21,118 bases of DNA, from the NCBI GenBank assembly GCA_009927375.1, contig RFNE01000347.1, positions 1 to 21,118 on the forward strand. Direction: 5' to 3'. Positions 7,108 through 14,783 of the stretch are shown in pieces. A program made the translations under genes and the position numbers. Every line of letters begins with the position of its first letter. Within the stretch, counting starts at the first letter, position 1. Source of the stretch: Actinomycetota bacterium (GTDB lineage: Bacteria > Actinomycetota > Acidimicrobiia > Acidimicrobiales > Ilumatobacteraceae). Below the pieces are notes generated by a model, which did not search any database, was not told the origin of the DNA, and was given only the letters and a program-made list of their open reading frames with translations.

Positions 7108-7789
7108 GTCGATAACCCATACCGCGGACGGTCGCGATCAGCTTTGGTGAGTCGGGTTGGTCTTCGACCTTGACCCGCAGTCTCCGAATGTGCGCGTCGA
7201 CGAGTCGGCTGTCGCCAAGGTATTCATAACCCCACACACGTTCGAGGAGTTGGTCACGTGAGAGGACCATGTTGGGATGATCGGCGAACTCACAGAGCAA
7301 GTCGTATTCGGTTCGCGTCAGGGAGATTTCGACCCCCTTCTTCAACACGATGCTGAGATCTCTTCTCACTTCGATGTCACCGAAGGTGCTGACTGATCCA
7401 ATCCCACCAGAGCCAGCCAGATGAGTTCGCCGGATCGAGGCACGAATTCGTGCCGCAAGCTCCTTGGTGTTCACAGGTTTGGTGACGTAGTCGTCCGCAC
7501 CCGCTTCGAGACCAACGACGAGGTCATGGGTGTCCGTCTGCGCAGTGACGATGATGATCGGCACGGTGCTCAGACGCCGCAGCGACCTACACACCTCGAA
7601 CCCGCTCATGTCCGGCAATCTCAAGTCGAGCAGGACGAGGTCAGGACGAACGACGGGGAATGCCTTGATGCCGGACTCGCCGTCGACGGCCTCCTCCACC
7701 CGATAGCCCTCATCTTCGAGGCTGAGCCGCAACGCCGTACGGATGTTGGGGTCATCCTCGATGAAGAGCAGCGTTGCCACGCCTCGCAT
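7073..7789 (-). CDS. OmpR/PhoB-family response regulator (MtrA-like)
   Basis: Two-component DNA-binding regulator, presumably phosphorylated by the divergent kinase next to it. It has 238 residues from ATG 7789; a GTG at 7780 would give 235 and is better placed behind a GCGAGG. The receiver domain shows the acidic pocket Glu11-Asp12-Asp13, phospho-acceptor Asp55 in LLDLRLPD, Thr82 and Lys104. The winged-helix output domain (about 135-232) contains ISLTRTEYDLL, VWGYEY and RLVDAHIRRLRVKVE, ending in VRGMGYRL. TDTHDLVVGLEAGADDY and the WGY...DSRLV pattern resemble MtrA, but orthology is not proven. Its 3' end overlaps dinG by 35 bp. Confidence 0.93.
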   Translation of the reverse strand: MRGVATLLFIEDDPNIRTALRLSLEDEGYRVEEAVDGESGIKAFPVVRPDLVLLDLRLPDMSGFEVCRSLRRLSTVPIIIVTAQTDTHDLVVGLEAGADDYVTKPVNTKELAARIRASIRRTHLAGSGGIGSVSTFGDIEVRRDLSIVLKKGVEISLTRTEYDLLCEFADHPNMVLSRDQLLERVWGYEYLGDSRLVDAHIRRLRVKVEDQPDSPKLIATVRGMGYRLIVNATDRAGS

Positions 7790-7941
7790 TCTGCCCGACC
7801 GGGCCGAATTGTTACAGAAAACGCACACTTTCAGCCCTAAAGCGTCAAACGGGGGGAGCAGAGTTGAGCCACTGAACCGATGGGTCCATGCTCCCCCTTG
7901 GGCCCATCGGTTCCGGTTCACTTCCCTGCCATGCTGAGAGC
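7790..7941. promoter_or_regulatory. Divergent regulatory region of the two-component genes
   Basis: This 152-bp gap is the largest non-coding stretch in the window and separates the divergent regulator and kinase genes. It must carry both promoters, though no confident -35/-10 pair stands out. It holds a GGGGGG run, a long hairpin (annotated separately) and a CGGTTC tandem duplicate at 7908-7919. A GAGAG just before the GTG at 7942 is a possible kinase ribosome-binding site. Confidence 0.5.
7851..7913 (+). repeat. Inverted repeat/hairpin with loop complementary to upstream segment
   Basis: Arms 7874-7888 and 7899-7913 form 15 pairs when read as plus-strand RNA (one G-U pair, the rest Watson-Crick). 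They enclose the 10-base loop TGCTCCCCCT. The segment GGGGGAGCA at 7852-7860 is perfectly complementary to TGCTCCCCC at 7889-7897 in that loop, and G7851 can wobble with T7898. The two helices cannot both form fully, so they are competing folds or a partial pseudoknot. The GAACCG of the left arm can also pair with either copy of a CGGTTC tandem at 7908-7919. The element lies about 28 bases before the kinase start. No T-run follows, so it is not a standard terminator. A DNA operator palindrome is the main alternative. Confidence 0.65.
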
Positions 7942-9366
7942 GTGGCGCGACCACCCCTTCGATTCCGTCTCGGCCTTCGCGGTCGAATGGTGACGTTCTT
8001 CGGTCTTGCAGCGTTGGCCGCGGCGCTCGCACTCAGTGTCGTGACCTACGCGAGCACGCGGTCGTATCTCCTCAGCCAACGAACCGTCGTCGCCAAACGT
8101 CAAGCGTTCAACAATGCCCAACTCGTGCGCACGGTGATTGCGGGAGACCGCTCAAACGTGGCCGATGTGATGACGAACATTCGTAGCGAACGAGGCGGGT
8201 ACGCGGTTCTCCACCTTGACGAAACCGAAACCAACGCCGAAAGTTTTTACGCCCAGGAGCCACTTCGCTTCACGCAGTCCAACCTGCCAGCACAACTCGT
8301 CGGGCGCACCCTGGCTGGATCGAGCGGTCGCCAGCGCTTCACCTTCAATGGACAGCCCTACGAAGGAGTAGGCGTCGCGATCCCCTCACTCGGTGCCCAA
8401 TACTTCGAGGCGTTTCCACTCGACGACGTTGAGACGACCCTGCGCACGATCCAAACGACGCTCCTCGCAGGCGTAATCCTCATCACTATCGCAGCGGGCT
8501 TTCTTGGTTTCGTCATGAGTCGTACCGCACTTCGACCGCTTGCGCGAGTCACGAAGGCTGCCAACACCATCGCAACTGGACGACTCGACACGCGGCTCGA
8601 TCCCGAGGACGATCCAGACCTTGACCAACTCGTGGACTCGTTCAACGACATGGCAGATGCGGTGCAAGCGCGAATCGAACGCGAACAACGCTTTGCGAGC
8701 GACGTAAGCCACGAACTTCGGAGCCCCGTCACCGCACTGGCTGCGGCTGTTGACGTCATCGTGGCTCGCCGAGACGACTTCACCGAACGCAATCGCCAAG
8801 CAATCGACATCGTCGCCTCGCAGGTCAAGCGATTCGACCGCACCGTGATCGACCTCCTCGAACTGTCGCGCATGGACGCTGGGGCGAGCGAATCGAGTTT
8901 GGATGACGTCGATCTGGCCGACTTCATCGGACGCGTGATGAATCGATACGGATTCGCAACAGTCCCCTTCGAGGTCTCCTCGACCGCCAGTGCGACGACG
9001 ACCGGCCTCCTCGATCGTCGTCGTATCGAACGCATCATCGTCAACCTTCTCGAAAATGCACGCGACCACGCTGGAGGCGCAACGCGTGTGACACTCCACG
9101 CGCGCGACGAAGATTTCGTCATCGCAATCGAGGATGACGGGCCAGGGATCGCGGTCAGCGAGCGTGAACGCATCTTCGAACGATTCGCACGCGGTTCAGC
9201 TTCACGCAACTCCACCGGTTCAGGACTCGGGCTTGCGATCGTGGCCGAGCATGCCCGAGCACTTGGCGGAAGTGCAACAGTCGAGAACTCGGCGTCCGGT
9301 GGTGCGCGGTTCATCGTGACACTTGCGCGACGACCACAGACCGACGAGAGCATGGTCGAATCGTGA
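7942..9366 (+). CDS. Membrane sensor histidine kinase (MtrB/HAMP type)
   Basis: Sensor partner of the divergent response regulator. It has 474 residues from a GTG at 7942; a longer frame reaches back to 7888 but starts inside the hairpin. A transmembrane segment at about 17-36 and a second at 173-192 flank an extracytoplasmic sensor region of roughly 135 residues. A HAMP linker (193-245) follows. The dimerisation domain has phospho-accepting His257 in DVSHELRSP. The ATPase domain has an N-box NLLENARDHA (368-377), a G1 box EDDGPGIA (397-404) and a G2 box GSGLGLAI (426-433). The stop overlaps the GTG of the lipoprotein gene by 4 bp. The signal sensed cannot be read from sequence. Confidence 0.93.
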   Translation: MARPPLRFRLGLRGRMVTFFGLAALAAALALSVVTYASTRSYLLSQRTVVAKRQAFNNAQLVRTVIAGDRSNVADVMTNIRSERGGYAVLHLDETETNAESFYAQEPLRFTQSNLPAQLVGRTLAGSSGRQRFTFNGQPYEGVGVAIPSLGAQYFEAFPLDDVETTLRTIQTTLLAGVILITIAAGFLGFVMSRTALRPLARVTKAANTIATGRLDTRLDPEDDPDLDQLVDSFNDMADAVQARIEREQRFASDVSHELRSPVTALAAAVDVIVARRDDFTERNRQAIDIVASQVKRFDRTVIDLLELSRMDAGASESSLDDVDLADFIGRVMNRYGFATVPFEVSSTASATTTGLLDRRRIERIIVNLLENARDHAGGATRVTLHARDEDFVIAIEDDGPGIAVSERERIFERFARGSASRNSTGSGLGLAIVAEHARALGGSATVENSASGGARFIVTLARRPQTDESMVES

Positions 9367-9965
9367 AGTCGAAGAACCTCGCGTTGGTGGTTTCCCTTGC
9401 AGCACTCTGCGCGTCGTGTGCCATTCCCAGTGGCGGCGACTTCCAGGCGATCCCCGACTCCGAAGTTCCGTACGAATTGGCCTCGCCACGTACCACCCTT
9501 GCACCGAGCGCTGTCACGACGATCCCAGGCTCCGACACGTCAACGGAGGCAATCGATGCGTACTTCATCAGCAATTCGCGTGTGCTCAAGATCGTCCGAC
9601 TGGTTGCCGCTCCCGCCGGACCGGACCAAGCACTCGCGACGCTCAGTGCCCTCGACACGCTGGACCCCGCCCTTGCGGGACTGCGCACGGCGATTCCCAA
9701 GACCTTCTCCGCGACGGTTTCCGTTGAGCGTGGCGTCGCAAGCGTTGATTCGACTCGTGGACTGCTCGACACCTTGAGCCCACTCGATCAGCGACTTGCC
9801 GTGGCCCAGATCGTGCTCACATTGACCAGTCGACCCGGAATCGGTCAGGTGCTCTTCTCCGTCGATGGCGTGCCAACCGGCGTGCCCCGAGGCCGAGGAG
9901 ATCTTGCCGGTCCGCTCACCCCCGTCACCTTCGACGACTACTCGAGCCTCGTGATGACGAGCTAG
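9363..9965 (+). CDS. GerMN-domain lipoprotein, LpqB-like partner of the kinase
   Basis: A 200-residue exported protein. The N-terminus (MKSKNLALVVSLAALCASC) is a lipoprotein signal peptide with the lipidated Cys predicted at 19. Cys instead of Leu at -3 makes the lipobox unusual. A Ser/Thr/Pro-rich linker (to about residue 55) leads into a GerMN-like module with IDAYFISNSRVLKIVR and a later TFSATVSVERGVASVD strand pair and QIVLTLTSRPGIGQVLFSVDG. The GTG start overlaps the kinase stop (GTGA). The kinase-lipoprotein pairing recalls MtrB-LpqB, where the lipoprotein modulates the kinase; here the protein is much shorter than LpqB, having only one module. It ends 6 bp from convergent era. Confidence 0.82.
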   Translation: MKSKNLALVVSLAALCASCAIPSGGDFQAIPDSEVPYELASPRTTLAPSAVTTIPGSDTSTEAIDAYFISNSRVLKIVRLVAAPAGPDQALATLSALDTLDPALAGLRTAIPKTFSATVSVERGVASVDSTRGLLDTLSPLDQRLAVAQIVLTLTSRPGIGQVLFSVDGVPTGVPRGRGDLAGPLTPVTFDDYSSLVMTS

Positions 9966-9971
9966 AGGACC

Positions 9972-10811
9972 TTAGTAGCCAAGACGTTCGACTCGATCTG
10001 CTCGCTGCTGCCAGTTCTTGTCGACGACCACCGTCAACTCCAGCCGAACACCTTTTGGAAGTTGAGGCTTGACGGCCTGCCGAACCGCCTTGAGCATCGA
10101 GCCGCCCTTGCCGATCACCATGCCCTTTTGACTCTCGCGCTCGACCACAATCTCACACACCACCGCACCGTCATCCGAAACGGTCGCACGCGTTGCAATT
10201 GAGTAGGGCAACTCCTCGTCTGTTCTCTCCAGGAGAACCTCACGGACGAGTTCAGCCACCCACGTCACATCATCGGTTTCGCTGACCATCTCGGGCGGGT
10301 AGAGGAACTCACCCTCTGGCATCAACTCCAAGAGGTGGGCCTTCAGCGCATCGATACCGTCGCCCGTCACGGCAGACACCGGAAAGTACGACTCCGCATT
10401 GAATTTCGCAGCGCGAGTCAACTGCGCAAGCATCTGCTCACGCGATGCCCTGTCAGCCTTGTTCAACACGACGACGCACCGCGCCATGTCGACCTGCGAA
10501 GCAACCCACTCGTCACCCTTGCCGATCGGCTGTGTCGCATCAATCACGAGACACGTGACGTCGACGTCCTTGGTCGAACCGAGTGCAGTGGCGTTGATCT
10601 TCTCGCCGAGTGCAGAGACCGCCTTATGCAGACCCGGCGTGTCGACGAACACTGCCTGCGATTCACCGCTCGTAAGGATTCCCCGAATCGCCGTGCGGGT
10701 GGTTTGCGGCTTGTTCGACACGATGCTCACTTTTCGCCCGACAAGCGCATTCAGCAGTGTGGATTTGCCGACGTTCGGACGACCGACGAGTGACACGAAG
10801 CCTGAACGCAC
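9972..10811 (-). CDS. era: GTPase Era
   Basis: GTPase that binds 16S rRNA and assists 30S subunit maturation. The 279 residues comprise an N-terminal GTPase domain: G1 GRPNVGKS (10-17), the switch region with QTTR, G3 DTPG (57-60), G4 NKAD (117-120) and G5 SAVTG (146-150). A C-terminal KH domain carries GKGG (234-237). The C-terminus VVDKNWQQRADRVERLGY is the classical Era end. The GTG at 10811 gives the expected MRSGFVSLVGRPN start. It is divergent by 31 bp from a small membrane protein gene. Confidence 0.96.
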   Translation of the reverse strand: MRSGFVSLVGRPNVGKSTLLNALVGRKVSIVSNKPQTTRTAIRGILTSGESQAVFVDTPGLHKAVSALGEKINATALGSTKDVDVTCLVIDATQPIGKGDEWVASQVDMARCVVVLNKADRASREQMLAQLTRAAKFNAESYFPVSAVTGDGIDALKAHLLELMPEGEFLYPPEMVSETDDVTWVAELVREVLLERTDEELPYSIATRATVSDDGAVVCEIVVERESQKGMVIGKGGSMLKAVRQAVKPQLPKGVRLELTVVVDKNWQQRADRVERLGY

Positions 10812-10842
10812 ACCGTGAGGCTAGTTCTGCCACACTGGAGTC

Positions 10843-11265
10843 GTGTCGGAAATCAACTTCAAGAAGTGGTTCGATCGCATGCAGCCACAGACGCTGCAGA
10901 TCGCCACGTGGCTCTTGTACTTCGACGGGTTCTTTGCTCTCGTCGATCTGCTGGATGGTGGCGGAGAGATGTACTACCTCCGCCTTCGATACACGGGAGG
11001 ACTCCTCATCGGTCTCGTCGTCATCGCGCTCTATGCGGGTGGTGGACTGCTCATGGCCAATGAACGACGCTTGGGGTACAAACTGAGCGTCGCGGCAGCG
11101 ATCAGCCCCTTTCTCATCAATTTCATCGTCTATTCCGACGTCGGCGCCTCGCTGCGCTATCGGGTCCTTGGGAATGGAATCATCAGCTTCGCGTTCAATG
11201 TCGCCCTACTCGCGCTCCTGCTCCATCGGCAAAGCAAGGAACATCAGCGCATCTGGTTCCGCTGA
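10843..11265 (+). CDS. Small integral membrane protein of unknown function
   Basis: A 140-residue protein that I do not recognise. It has about four hydrophobic segments, near residues 17-37, 51-71, 82-98 and 111-128, with short charged links such as ANERRLGYK and HRQSKEHQR. The N-terminal amphipathic stretch SEINFKKWFDRMQPQT is probably cytoplasmic. The GTG start has only 31 bp to divergent era. The gene is 50 bp upstream of the MaoC gene on the same strand. Gapless coding character and position between conserved genes support a real gene. No catalytic motif is visible. Confidence 0.8.
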   Translation: MSEINFKKWFDRMQPQTLQIATWLLYFDGFFALVDLLDGGGEMYYLRLRYTGGLLIGLVVIALYAGGGLLMANERRLGYKLSVAAAISPFLINFIVYSDVGASLRYRVLGNGIISFAFNVALLALLLHRQSKEHQRIWFR

Positions 11266-11316
11266 GCCAGAACCGTCGGTTCGTAGGGCCTCGCCTCGAT
11301 CTGCCAAACTGCCTAC

Positions 11317-11771
11317 ATGACCACGATCATCAAGAGCATTGACGAACTCCCCTCGCACATCGGCGAGCACCTCGGTTACAGCGACTATCTGGAGGTGACC
11401 CAGGAGCGCGTGCAGCTCTTCGCCGACGCAACCGGCGACCACCAATGGATCCACCTCGACGTCGAAAAGGCGAAGTCCGGCCCCTTTGGCGGAACGATCG
11501 CGCACGGCTATCTCACCCTTTCGCTCGGACCAGCACTGCTTCCGCAATCTGGCGCGTCGAGGGGATCAAGATGGGTGTCAACTACGGCACGAATCGCGTT
11601 CGATTCATGGCCCCGGTTCCCGTCGGCGCAAAGCTGCGCGCAGGTGCCAAGTTGATGAACGTCGAGCCGGTGACCGGTGGCGTGCAGGTGACGATCGAGG
11701 TCACCTTCGAGTGCGAGGGCGCGTCGAAGCCTTCGTGCGTCGCTGAAGTGATCTTCCGCTACTACGCCTGA
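11317..11771 (+). CDS. MaoC-like (R)-enoyl-CoA hydratase, frameshifted as sequenced
   Basis: Hot-dog-fold dehydratase/hydratase acting on enoyl-CoA thioesters. The first frame (from ATG 11317) encodes the family signature DATGDHQWIHLDVEKAKSGP, with catalytic Asp41 and His46, then GGTIAHGYLTLSL. The match ends at Gln77. The rest, RVEGIKMGVNYGTNRVRF to a final EVIFRYYA, lies in another frame that ends with TGA at 11769-11771. Restoring one A in the short A-run at 11546-11547 gives PQIWRVEGIKMG and a continuous 151-residue protein. By recall that equals the length of the mycobacterial HtdZ/Rv0130 type. The stop overlaps that of the convergent LLM gene by 10 bp. Sequencing error is likelier than decay, because both halves are well conserved. 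Confidence 0.88.
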
Positions 11772-12757
11772 GCTGGAAAGTCTCGGCGGACGCTCGCCGC
11801 GATCTTTCCGAACGCGTCCAACGTGTCGAACGTCGGATAGTCAACACACCACGGAACGAATCCCCCGCAGCCAAGCGCGATGTACTCGCGAATCTTGGCC
11901 TCGACCTCGTCCGGCGTACCGACGAGATTCGAGTCACGCCACTGCTCGAACGGTTCGCCCCTGATGCTGAGCGCCTGACCGGCGCGAAGCTCCGCCTCAG
12001 TGGAGCGAATCAGAATTTCCGGCGACCACGTCTTGACGATCGACGCCTCGTCGCGGCCGACCGCAGCACAATGCCCCTTCAGGATCTCGCGCTTCCGTGC
12101 GAACTCCTCTGGTGTCCCACCGAAGTTTGAATAGTCGGCGTATTGGGCAACAACTCGCAACGTGAGCTGCTCTCCTCCGCCGCCGATCCAAATCGGCGGG
12201 CGTGGGTGTTGCAGCGGCTTTGGATCGCAATTCGCTCGCGAGAGCTGGTAGTACTTGCCTTCATACGTCGTCTCACTCTTCGTCCACATTGACGTGACGA
12301 TCTCAACCGCCTCCCGCAGCATCGCAATACGGTCTTTGGGTACCGGAAACGGATAGCCGTAGCCGCGACACTCGTTTTCGTACCAACCGGCACCGATGCC
12401 CCAGTCCAACCGGCCACCGGAGATGACGTCGAGGCTGGAGGTGATCTTGGCCAATAACGATGGTGGTCGATAAAGGTTGCACCCGACCATCTGGCCGAGC
12501 CGTATGGTCTTCGTCAATTGACTGATGGCCGCCATCGTCGTCCAGCACTCGAAGACCGCTTCGTGCGCGGGACGTGGAACGTTGTGAAAGTGGTCGTATA
12601 CCCAGATCGAGTCGAAGCCAGCCTGTTCGGCCCGCACGGCGACATCGACCGATGCCTGCCACTTCTCCGCTGCGGTCGGAATGCTGACGAGCTCCATCTT
12701 CCAGCCCTGCGGCATGAACACGCCGAACGTGATGGATGAGTTGTGGATGCTCGTCAT
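11762..12757 (-). CDS. LLM-class F420-dependent oxidoreductase
   Basis: TIM-barrel luciferase-like oxidoreductase, cytoplasmic. The family in actinobacteria commonly uses coenzyme F420; the substrate is unknown. It has 331 residues. The N-terminal strand ITFGVFMPQGW is followed by AEQAGFDSIWVYDHF, SGGRLDWGIGAGWYENE (113-129), PPIWIGGGGEQLTLRVVAQYAD and a C-terminal GTPDEVEAKIREYIALGCGGFV. The ATG at 12757 overlaps the acyl-CoA dehydrogenase stop (ATGA). The frame stays open further upstream to 12964, but that part is inside the dehydrogenase gene. Coupling with the dehydrogenase suggests a joint role in lipid or cholesterol-like acyl-CoA breakdown; that is inference. Confidence 0.92.
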   Translation of the reverse strand: MTSIHNSSITFGVFMPQGWKMELVSIPTAAEKWQASVDVAVRAEQAGFDSIWVYDHFHNVPRPAHEAVFECWTTMAAISQLTKTIRLGQMVGCNLYRPPSLLAKITSSLDVISGGRLDWGIGAGWYENECRGYGYPFPVPKDRIAMLREAVEIVTSMWTKSETTYEGKYYQLSRANCDPKPLQHPRPPIWIGGGGEQLTLRVVAQYADYSNFGGTPEEFARKREILKGHCAAVGRDEASIVKTWSPEILIRSTEAELRAGQALSIRGEPFEQWRDSNLVGTPDEVEAKIREYIALGCGGFVPWCVDYPTFDTLDAFGKIAASVRRDFPAQA

Positions 12758-13974
12758 AGGGGCAGGTCTCCCGTCGCCTTCTTCGTCGAACCGTGATCCT
12801 TGAACGCGGCGATCGTGCGCTGAGCGATGCGCATCTGGTGGATCTCGTCTGCACCGTCGGCGAATCGACTCCACCTCGCCTGCTGCAGCATTCCCGCAAG
12901 CGGAGTGTCGGTCGAGTAGCCGAGCGCACCGTGCACTTGGATCGCGCGATCGACGATGTTCCACAAACTGTTGGCGACGAAGTGCTTGGCCATCGACACT
13001 TCTGACGTGAAGTCGAGACCGTGTTCAATCTTGTACGCAGCGTGCAGAATCATCAGTTTTCCTTGATACATCTCCATCGCTGAATCTGCGATGAGCCACT
13101 GAATTCCCTGCTTCTCGGCCAGGAGCGAGCCGTGCGAGTACCGCTCGAGTGAGCGAGCGACCATCATGTCGAGCGCCGCTTCAGCCTGGCCGATCCAGCG
13201 CATGCAATGTGCGAGTCGCGCCGGCCCGAGTCGGTACTGACCGAGCAGGTGACCCTGACCGCGACCGCCCAACATGTTCGTAGCCGGCACGCGCAAGTCG
13301 GTGATGCGAATCTCACAATGATTGTGACTGCCCGACATCGTTTCGACGTCGCGCACGACCTCCCAACCGTCACTTGGAATGTCGACGATGAAGCACGAAT
13401 TCGCAGCCTGCGGCAGATCGGGGTCGTCCTCCGTCCGGGCGACGAGCAATGCAAACTGTGCACCACGCGCACCCGAGATGAACCACTTGTGGCCGTTGAT
13501 TACCCATTCGTCGCCATCCTGGTAAGCGGTCGTGCGAATGAGCGTCGGATCGCTTCCCGCGACTTCGGGTTCCGTCATTGCAAAGCACGAGCGCGCGGTG
13601 CCCTCACACAACGGCTTGAGGTACTTCTCTTTCTGATCGGGAGTTCCCCAGTGGAGCAACGTGTGCTGGTTCCCTTCGTCGGGGGCCTGTGCGTTGAGCA
13701 CGTAGGGACCGATACCAACCTTGCCCGCTTCTGCCGACACTGCGGCCATCGCAGTCGGTCCAAGTCCCATGCCACCCCACTCCTTGGGCATGTGCGGAAG
13801 CCACAATGACCAGTCCTCGCGGGCGGTCTTGCGCAACGAGACGATTGCCTTGACCACCTGCGAACGGTCGGATTGATCGATCGAGTCCCAACGCGGCCGA
13901 ACCACCTGGTCCATGAACTCGCGAACCTTGAGCCGGACCTCTTCCACCTCAGGTGGAAACGAAAAATCGATCAC
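12754..13974 (-). CDS. Acyl-CoA dehydrogenase (FadE/ACAD10-11-like)
   Basis: FAD enzyme that makes 2-enoyl-CoA from acyl-CoA in beta-oxidation. The 406 residues give the full three-domain family. The N-terminal helical domain begins FSFPPEVEEVRLKVREFM. The flavin/substrate signature FAMTEPEVAGSDPT is at 131-143, with WVINGHKWFISGA at 157-169. A C-terminal domain has QVHGALGYSTDTPLAGM and FADGADEIHQMRIAQRTI. The catalytic-base position (YEG in medium-chain enzymes) is Asp373 in ADGADE, as in the ACAD10/11-like branch. It starts with GTG and is the first gene of a two-gene operon with the LLM oxidoreductase. It is divergent by 86 bp from menG. Confidence 0.94.
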   Translation of the reverse strand: MIDFSFPPEVEEVRLKVREFMDQVVRPRWDSIDQSDRSQVVKAIVSLRKTAREDWSLWLPHMPKEWGGMGLGPTAMAAVSAEAGKVGIGPYVLNAQAPDEGNQHTLLHWGTPDQKEKYLKPLCEGTARSCFAMTEPEVAGSDPTLIRTTAYQDGDEWVINGHKWFISGARGAQFALLVARTEDDPDLPQAANSCFIVDIPSDGWEVVRDVETMSGSHNHCEIRITDLRVPATNMLGGRGQGHLLGQYRLGPARLAHCMRWIGQAEAALDMMVARSLERYSHGSLLAEKQGIQWLIADSAMEMYQGKLMILHAAYKIEHGLDFTSEVSMAKHFVANSLWNIVDRAIQVHGALGYSTDTPLAGMLQQARWSRFADGADEIHQMRIAQRTIAAFKDHGSTKKATGDLPL

Positions 13975-14060
13975 TCACGACCCCCAGTGTGTTGAACGTC
14001 TCGACGCTAGCAAGCACCTCAGTCGGTATCGAAGGCGTGCGTGGGTCGTAACCTTCCTTC

Positions 14061-14783
14061 GTGGCTCGGAATCGCTCTCACCGCCCCTCGTGGGACACCG
14101 AGGGACTCCTACAGGGAGACGCGAAGCGTGCTGCCGTGCAGGACATGTTCGACCAGATTGCCCCGCGCTATGACCTCGTGAACCGCATCATGACCTTTAG
14201 GCTTGACGTGCGTTGGAGGAAGATCGCCCTCCGAGCGCTCGGACTGCCGGAACGAAGCGTCGTCCTCGACTTGGCGAGTGGCACGGGTGACATGTGCATC
14301 GACCTCGCTGAAGCAGGTCTTTCGCCAATCTCGATCGATCTTTCCTATGGAATGCTGCACGCTGGACGAAGCGATGCCCCTCGGGTTCAAGCCGACATCC
14401 TGCAACTTCCCGTGCCTGACTCGAGTGTCGATGGCGTGACCTGCGGCTTTGCACTTCGCAATCTCGTGGACCTCGCCGCGTTCTTCAACGAACTCCACCG
14501 AGTCGTCAAACCGAACGGTCGCATCAGTCTGCTCGATGTCGGCGTGCCTCACAATCCCTTGATTCGATTCGGAAATGGGATCTACTTCGGAAAGATCGTG
14601 CCGCTCATCGGAGGACTCCTCTCTGATCGCGCCGCGTATCGCTACCTTCCCAAGAGCGTTGCGTACCTTCCGGAGCCGACTCGCCTCGTTGCACTTCTCG
14701 AGTCCGCTGGTTTTGAACACGTCGTTCACCGCCAACTGAGTGGCGGACTGACACAGTTGCTGCACGCCACGAGGTCGCGTTGA
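14061..14783 (+). CDS. menG: Demethylmenaquinone methyltransferase
   Basis: SAM-dependent methyltransferase for the last step of menaquinone synthesis, converting demethylmenaquinone to menaquinone at the membrane. The 240 residues match UbiE/MenG. The N-terminal signature region FDQIAPRYDLVNRIMTFRLD lies at 30-49. SAM-binding motif I VLDLASGTGDM is at 68-78, and VDGVTCGFALRNLVD is characteristic of the family. The C-terminus LSGGLTQLLHATRS also fits. It starts with GTG after an 86-bp divergent gap; an earlier start is not needed for any motif. Its TGA overlaps the TTG start of menF, consistent with one menGF operon. The context of five other men genes favours menaquinone over ubiquinone. Confidence 0.94.
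   Translation: MARNRSHRPSWDTEGLLQGDAKRAAVQDMFDQIAPRYDLVNRIMTFRLDVRWRKIALRALGLPERSVVLDLASGTGDMCIDLAEAGLSPISIDLSYGMLHAGRSDAPRVQADILQLPVPDSSVDGVTCGFALRNLVDLAAFFNELHRVVKPNGRISLLDVGVPHNPLIRFGNGIYFGKIVPLIGGLLSDRAAYRYLPKSVAYLPEPTRLVALLESAGFEHVVHRQLSGGLTQLLHATRSR

Noticed and set aside
7874..7913. The hairpin as a rho-independent terminator
   Set aside because: It lies between divergent starts, with no gene ending into it and no T-run on either side.
7888..7941. Upstream extension of the kinase to ATG 7888
   Set aside because: It would start inside the hairpin and add 18 non-conserved residues; GTG 7942 follows GAGAG and precedes the first membrane segment properly.
8358..9353. 331-residue open frame on the minus strand opposite the histidine kinase
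   Set aside because: It is a low-complexity Ser/Arg-rich shadow of a high-GC gene; the plus strand has all kinase boxes.
12758..12964. N-terminal extension of the LLM oxidoreductase frame
   Set aside because: It is inside the acyl-CoA dehydrogenase gene, and the family N-terminus ITFGVFMPQGW begins just after ATG 12757.
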